From contig JAFCMP010000013.1 in assembly GCA_017506865.1 (NCBI GenBank), positions 124,001-188,000 on the forward strand: 64,000 nucleotides of DNA. The letters are read 5' to 3'. Position numbers and translations under genes: made by a program. Under the pieces are notes generated by a model. That model worked only from the letters and a program-made list of their open reading frames with translations, made no database searches and was not told where the DNA came from. Shown here piece by piece: positions 61,801 to 64,000 of the stretch. How positions within the stretch are numbered: position 1 is the first letter of the stretch; every line of letters starts with the position of its first letter. This stretch comes from Tribonema minus (Eukaryota > Sar > Xanthophyceae > Tribonematales > Tribonemataceae).

Positions 61801-63764
61801 GGAGGGGGCGCATTTGACCTAACCCTAACCCTAACCCAAGTATGCGGAGGCGTTTACTGGAGAGGCGGACGTCACCACCCATGCTATGCATGCATGCCGA
61901 AAACAAAGTGTATCATGGCTCCTGGAGAATGGTACCGTATGGCGGTGTGCGCTTCATACAGTGGCGTTTCTTTTTTTGAGGGACACATACGCGTCGGCCT
62001 GCACAGAGGAGCAGACGGCGCAAATGCAGCGCCGTCCCGCAATGGAATTTGTGGAATCTGACTTCCTTTGCCCTTCTTTGCGGTGATCGCCTCCTGCAGA
62101 GGAGCAGATGGGGGCAGACAGACGACGGGACTGCCTTCATGCACCTACTTGGGGGTACCCACTGAAACCCATGCACGCCAACCTGTGTGTGCCCGTTTCA
62201 CCCATGAATTCATTATATATTACATGCACCAAGTGGGTCCAGCCCTGGTGATAAAAGTGTGTGTGCTGACTGTACCCCCTCTCTGTCCTGCTGTCGTGCA
62301 GAGGAGCAGATGGGAGCAGACGGTGTTACTACGTTCATGCACATGGTGTCGGCAGCGGGCAGGCGGCACAAATGCAGCGCCATTTCGTAATGAAGTTCAT
62401 GTATATGCTTACTTCCTTAGCCCTAGTTTGTGTATGCTGACTTTCTTTGCCTTGTTTGCGGGGTGATCGCCTCCTGCAGAGGAGCAAATGGGGGCCGATG
62501 GCGTGACCACGTTCATGCACATGGTGTCGCCAGCGGGCGTGCACAGCGGCGCGCTTGCCTACAATCAGCGCGACCTGCAGCGCTACGTACTGCTCTGTGC
62601 GCAGCAGCCGGAGGGCGGGCTGCGAGACAAGGTGCGCAAGCGCTGCTGAAGGTTTGGTTACTGGGAAAGAGTTGAAGTTATGGTAGGGTTAGGGTTAGGG
62701 TTCGGTTGTTGGGGTTTTGGTAGAGTTAGGGTTGCAATTAGATACAGTAGTAAGGTTAGTGACCTCCAGCGCTACGTGCTGTTTTGCGCGCAGCAGTTGA
62801 AGGGCAGGCTCCGAGACAAGGCGAGGATGGCTGCTGAAAGTTTGGTTATAGTATTAGAGTTGGGGTGATGGTAGGGTAAGGGTTGGAATTCGGCAGTAGG
62901 GGTAATGGTAAGGGTTACGGTTAGAATCAGGCAGTAACGTTTGTGACCTCCAGCGCAACGTGCTGCTGTATGCGCAGCAGCCAGATGGGGGCCTCAGAGA
63001 CAAGGTGAGCGCTGCTGCTCAGGGTTTGGTTGTTGGGGTTGTGGTAGGGTTTAGGTGGTAACGTTGTGACGCCCAGCGCTACGTGTGGCAATGCATGCAG
63101 CAATTGGAGGGCGGGCTTTGAGACGAGGTGAGCGCTGCTGCTTAGGGTTAAGGGTAGCCCTAGGCTAGGGTTGGAGGGGCATGAGCACCAGCTTCACCTG
63201 CACCGCTGCGCACTGCTGTGCGCACAGCAGCCGGAGGGGGGAACTCAGAGACAAGGTGAGCACGGCTGCTGAAGGTTTGGTCTAGTGAATACGGTTAGAG
63301 TTGGGTCATGTTAGGGTTAGGGTTAGGGTCAGGGTTAGGCAGTGGGGGTTATGGTGCGAACTAGAGTGGCCCTGCTCAAGTGGAGATGGCCCCTCACTGT
63401 CAGCGTTGCTGTTTGCACAGCGCAAGAACGTGTCAAGGTCTGGCTTAAGTCACCCAAGCAGCGATCATCCATTGTGTGCGCTCTGACCGTGAACTTCAAA
63501 TATGCCTTGAGAACTGACAGTGCCGCTCTGCAGCACTTGAGGCATAGACTTTGCCTGCGACTATGTCTGTATCCTTCCACCCATGTGCGACCAGGCCTGC
63601 ATTATGCTACTTCACGTGCTACTTCACAAACACAAATGCGCTGTCGCTCCTACCCCTAACCCTCCCTCTCGCGCTTTCTCTCTCGCAGCCCGGCAAGACG
63701 CGAGACTTCTACCACACATGCTACAACCTGAGCGGACTCTCTGTCACACAGCACTGCCTGACAG
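58874..63764 (+). CDS. FNTB: protein farnesyltransferase subunit beta (continues past window)
   Basis: Exons 58874-59640, 60898-61063, 62482-62631 and 63689-63764 give about 387 residues; the last 50 or so lie beyond the window. The enzyme transfers farnesyl to a CaaX cysteine together with the alpha subunit. Prenyltransferase QF repeats are clear: GGFGGGPQQLAHCAPTYAAV, GGFRMHEDGEVDVRGTYTV, GGFGGEPGNEAHGGYAFCAF, GGFQGRTNKLVDGCYSFWQ, GGLRDKPGKTRDFYHTCYNL. The zinc ligands are present: Asp and Cys in KLVDGCYSF (exon 2) and His in DFYHTCY (exon 4). Exon 1 starts MEEYYKRLEVQTDGCPT with a good context (gccATGG). Exon 3 is placed at cagag|GAG to keep frame; its edge is uncertain by two bases. The YFVQ-type Trp/Tyr residues fit FNTB rather than the geranylgeranyl paralogue. 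Confidence 0.94.
60060..60940 (+). repeat. echo array of the FNTB exon 2 acceptor (5 copies)
   Basis: The working acceptor (gcag|CGACGCCCGGCTGGAC at 60898) is repeated upstream at about 60060-60110, 60335-60380, 60538-60590 and 60705-60770. Every copy keeps CAG and the SDARLDSLEWWL codons to a large extent, and most share an upstream tgtgtgtgcatccctct polypyrimidine tract. Spacing is about 170-270 bp. Confidence 0.93.
61030..61725 (+). repeat. echo array of the FNTB exon 2 donor (5 copies)
   Basis: The exon end (LEYVRRGRIGE with donor GTGACGCT at 61064) is repeated at about 61170-61215, 61350-61400, 61490-61540 and 61675-61720. All copies keep gaggtgacg or taggtgacg, so up to five donor-like sites follow the exon. 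Confidence 0.93.
61990..63270 (+). repeat. echo arrays on both sides of FNTB exon 3
   Basis: Acceptor side: gcagaggagca with the following codons (EEQMGADG, and TTFMHMVS in one copy) recurs at about 62000-62030, 62093-62130 and 62295-62365. Donor side: the exon end (DLQRYVLLCAQQPEGGLRDK with GTGAGC) recurs at about 62760-62820, 62943-63010, 63070-63130 and 63195-63260. The outermost copy is preserved better than some inner ones. Confidence 0.92.
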
Positions 63765-64000
63765 GTCCGACAATGGCGTTTGTATTGTTTCATCACTTGG
63801 ATTTATCGGTTCTCAAGGCCACATCATGGCTTTACTGATACGACAACGGGCCCCACAAAATGTATTCATGCCACAAACATACTTGCGGTCTGAAGTACAC
63901 TTTGGCGATGTTGTTTAGAAGTGATCGGCAATGTGCACTGCGACACTTTCAAGGTGTTCACAAAGGCACATGCAGATTCTAGTTTCATGCTCGCAAGTGT

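Overview
This is a nuclear window from an intron-rich unicellular eukaryote that builds motile cilia, most likely a microalga or related protist. The evidence is GT-AG (and one GC-AG) introns, a complete gene for the ciliary protein CFAP57, a mitochondrial CHCHD2/Mix17 gene, a farnesyltransferase beta gene, a bZIP factor, ankyrin and armadillo repeat proteins and a LINE. Many degenerate TTAGGG/CCCTAA tracts lie inside introns. I could not place the lineage more closely.

Layout. At 1.0-2.2 kb is an ankyrin-repeat gene (-). An armadillo-repeat pseudogene at 3.5-4.7 kb (+) and a better preserved paralogue at 9.0-10.3 kb (-) form an inverted pair around a TrmJ/SpoU-type RNA methyltransferase (-, 6.06-8.2 kb). 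A five-exon CHCHD2/Mix17 gene (-) lies at 11.2-13.75 kb and a three-exon bZIP gene (-) at 14.8-19.3 kb. A small hAT-type element sits at 20.75 kb.

From 21.5 to 58.7 kb one gene fills the window. It is CFAP57 (-), which I resolved into 30 exons that join in a single frame of 1291 codons; about 90 percent of it is intron. Its introns hold a 5'-truncated LINE, two fragments of the same LINE, two TA-flanked DNA transposons, a mitochondrial cox1 fragment and a dispersed 93-bp repeat. The farnesyltransferase beta gene (FNTB, +) starts 180 bp from the CFAP57 start codon and runs off the right edge.

The most unusual property is that exon-intron junctions are surrounded by tandem, decayed copies of themselves. 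A typical junction of CFAP57, FNTB or bZIP has 2-7 copies of about 30-80 nt of exon edge plus its splice site. These copies repeat every 100-250 bp into the intron. Both acceptor-side and donor-side arrays occur, sometimes on both sides of one exon. I call these exon-edge echo arrays. They explain most of the intron length here and create ladders of decoy or alternative splice sites.

All exon calls come from reading the sequence, splice motifs, frame continuity and remembered family sequences. No search or alignment program was run.
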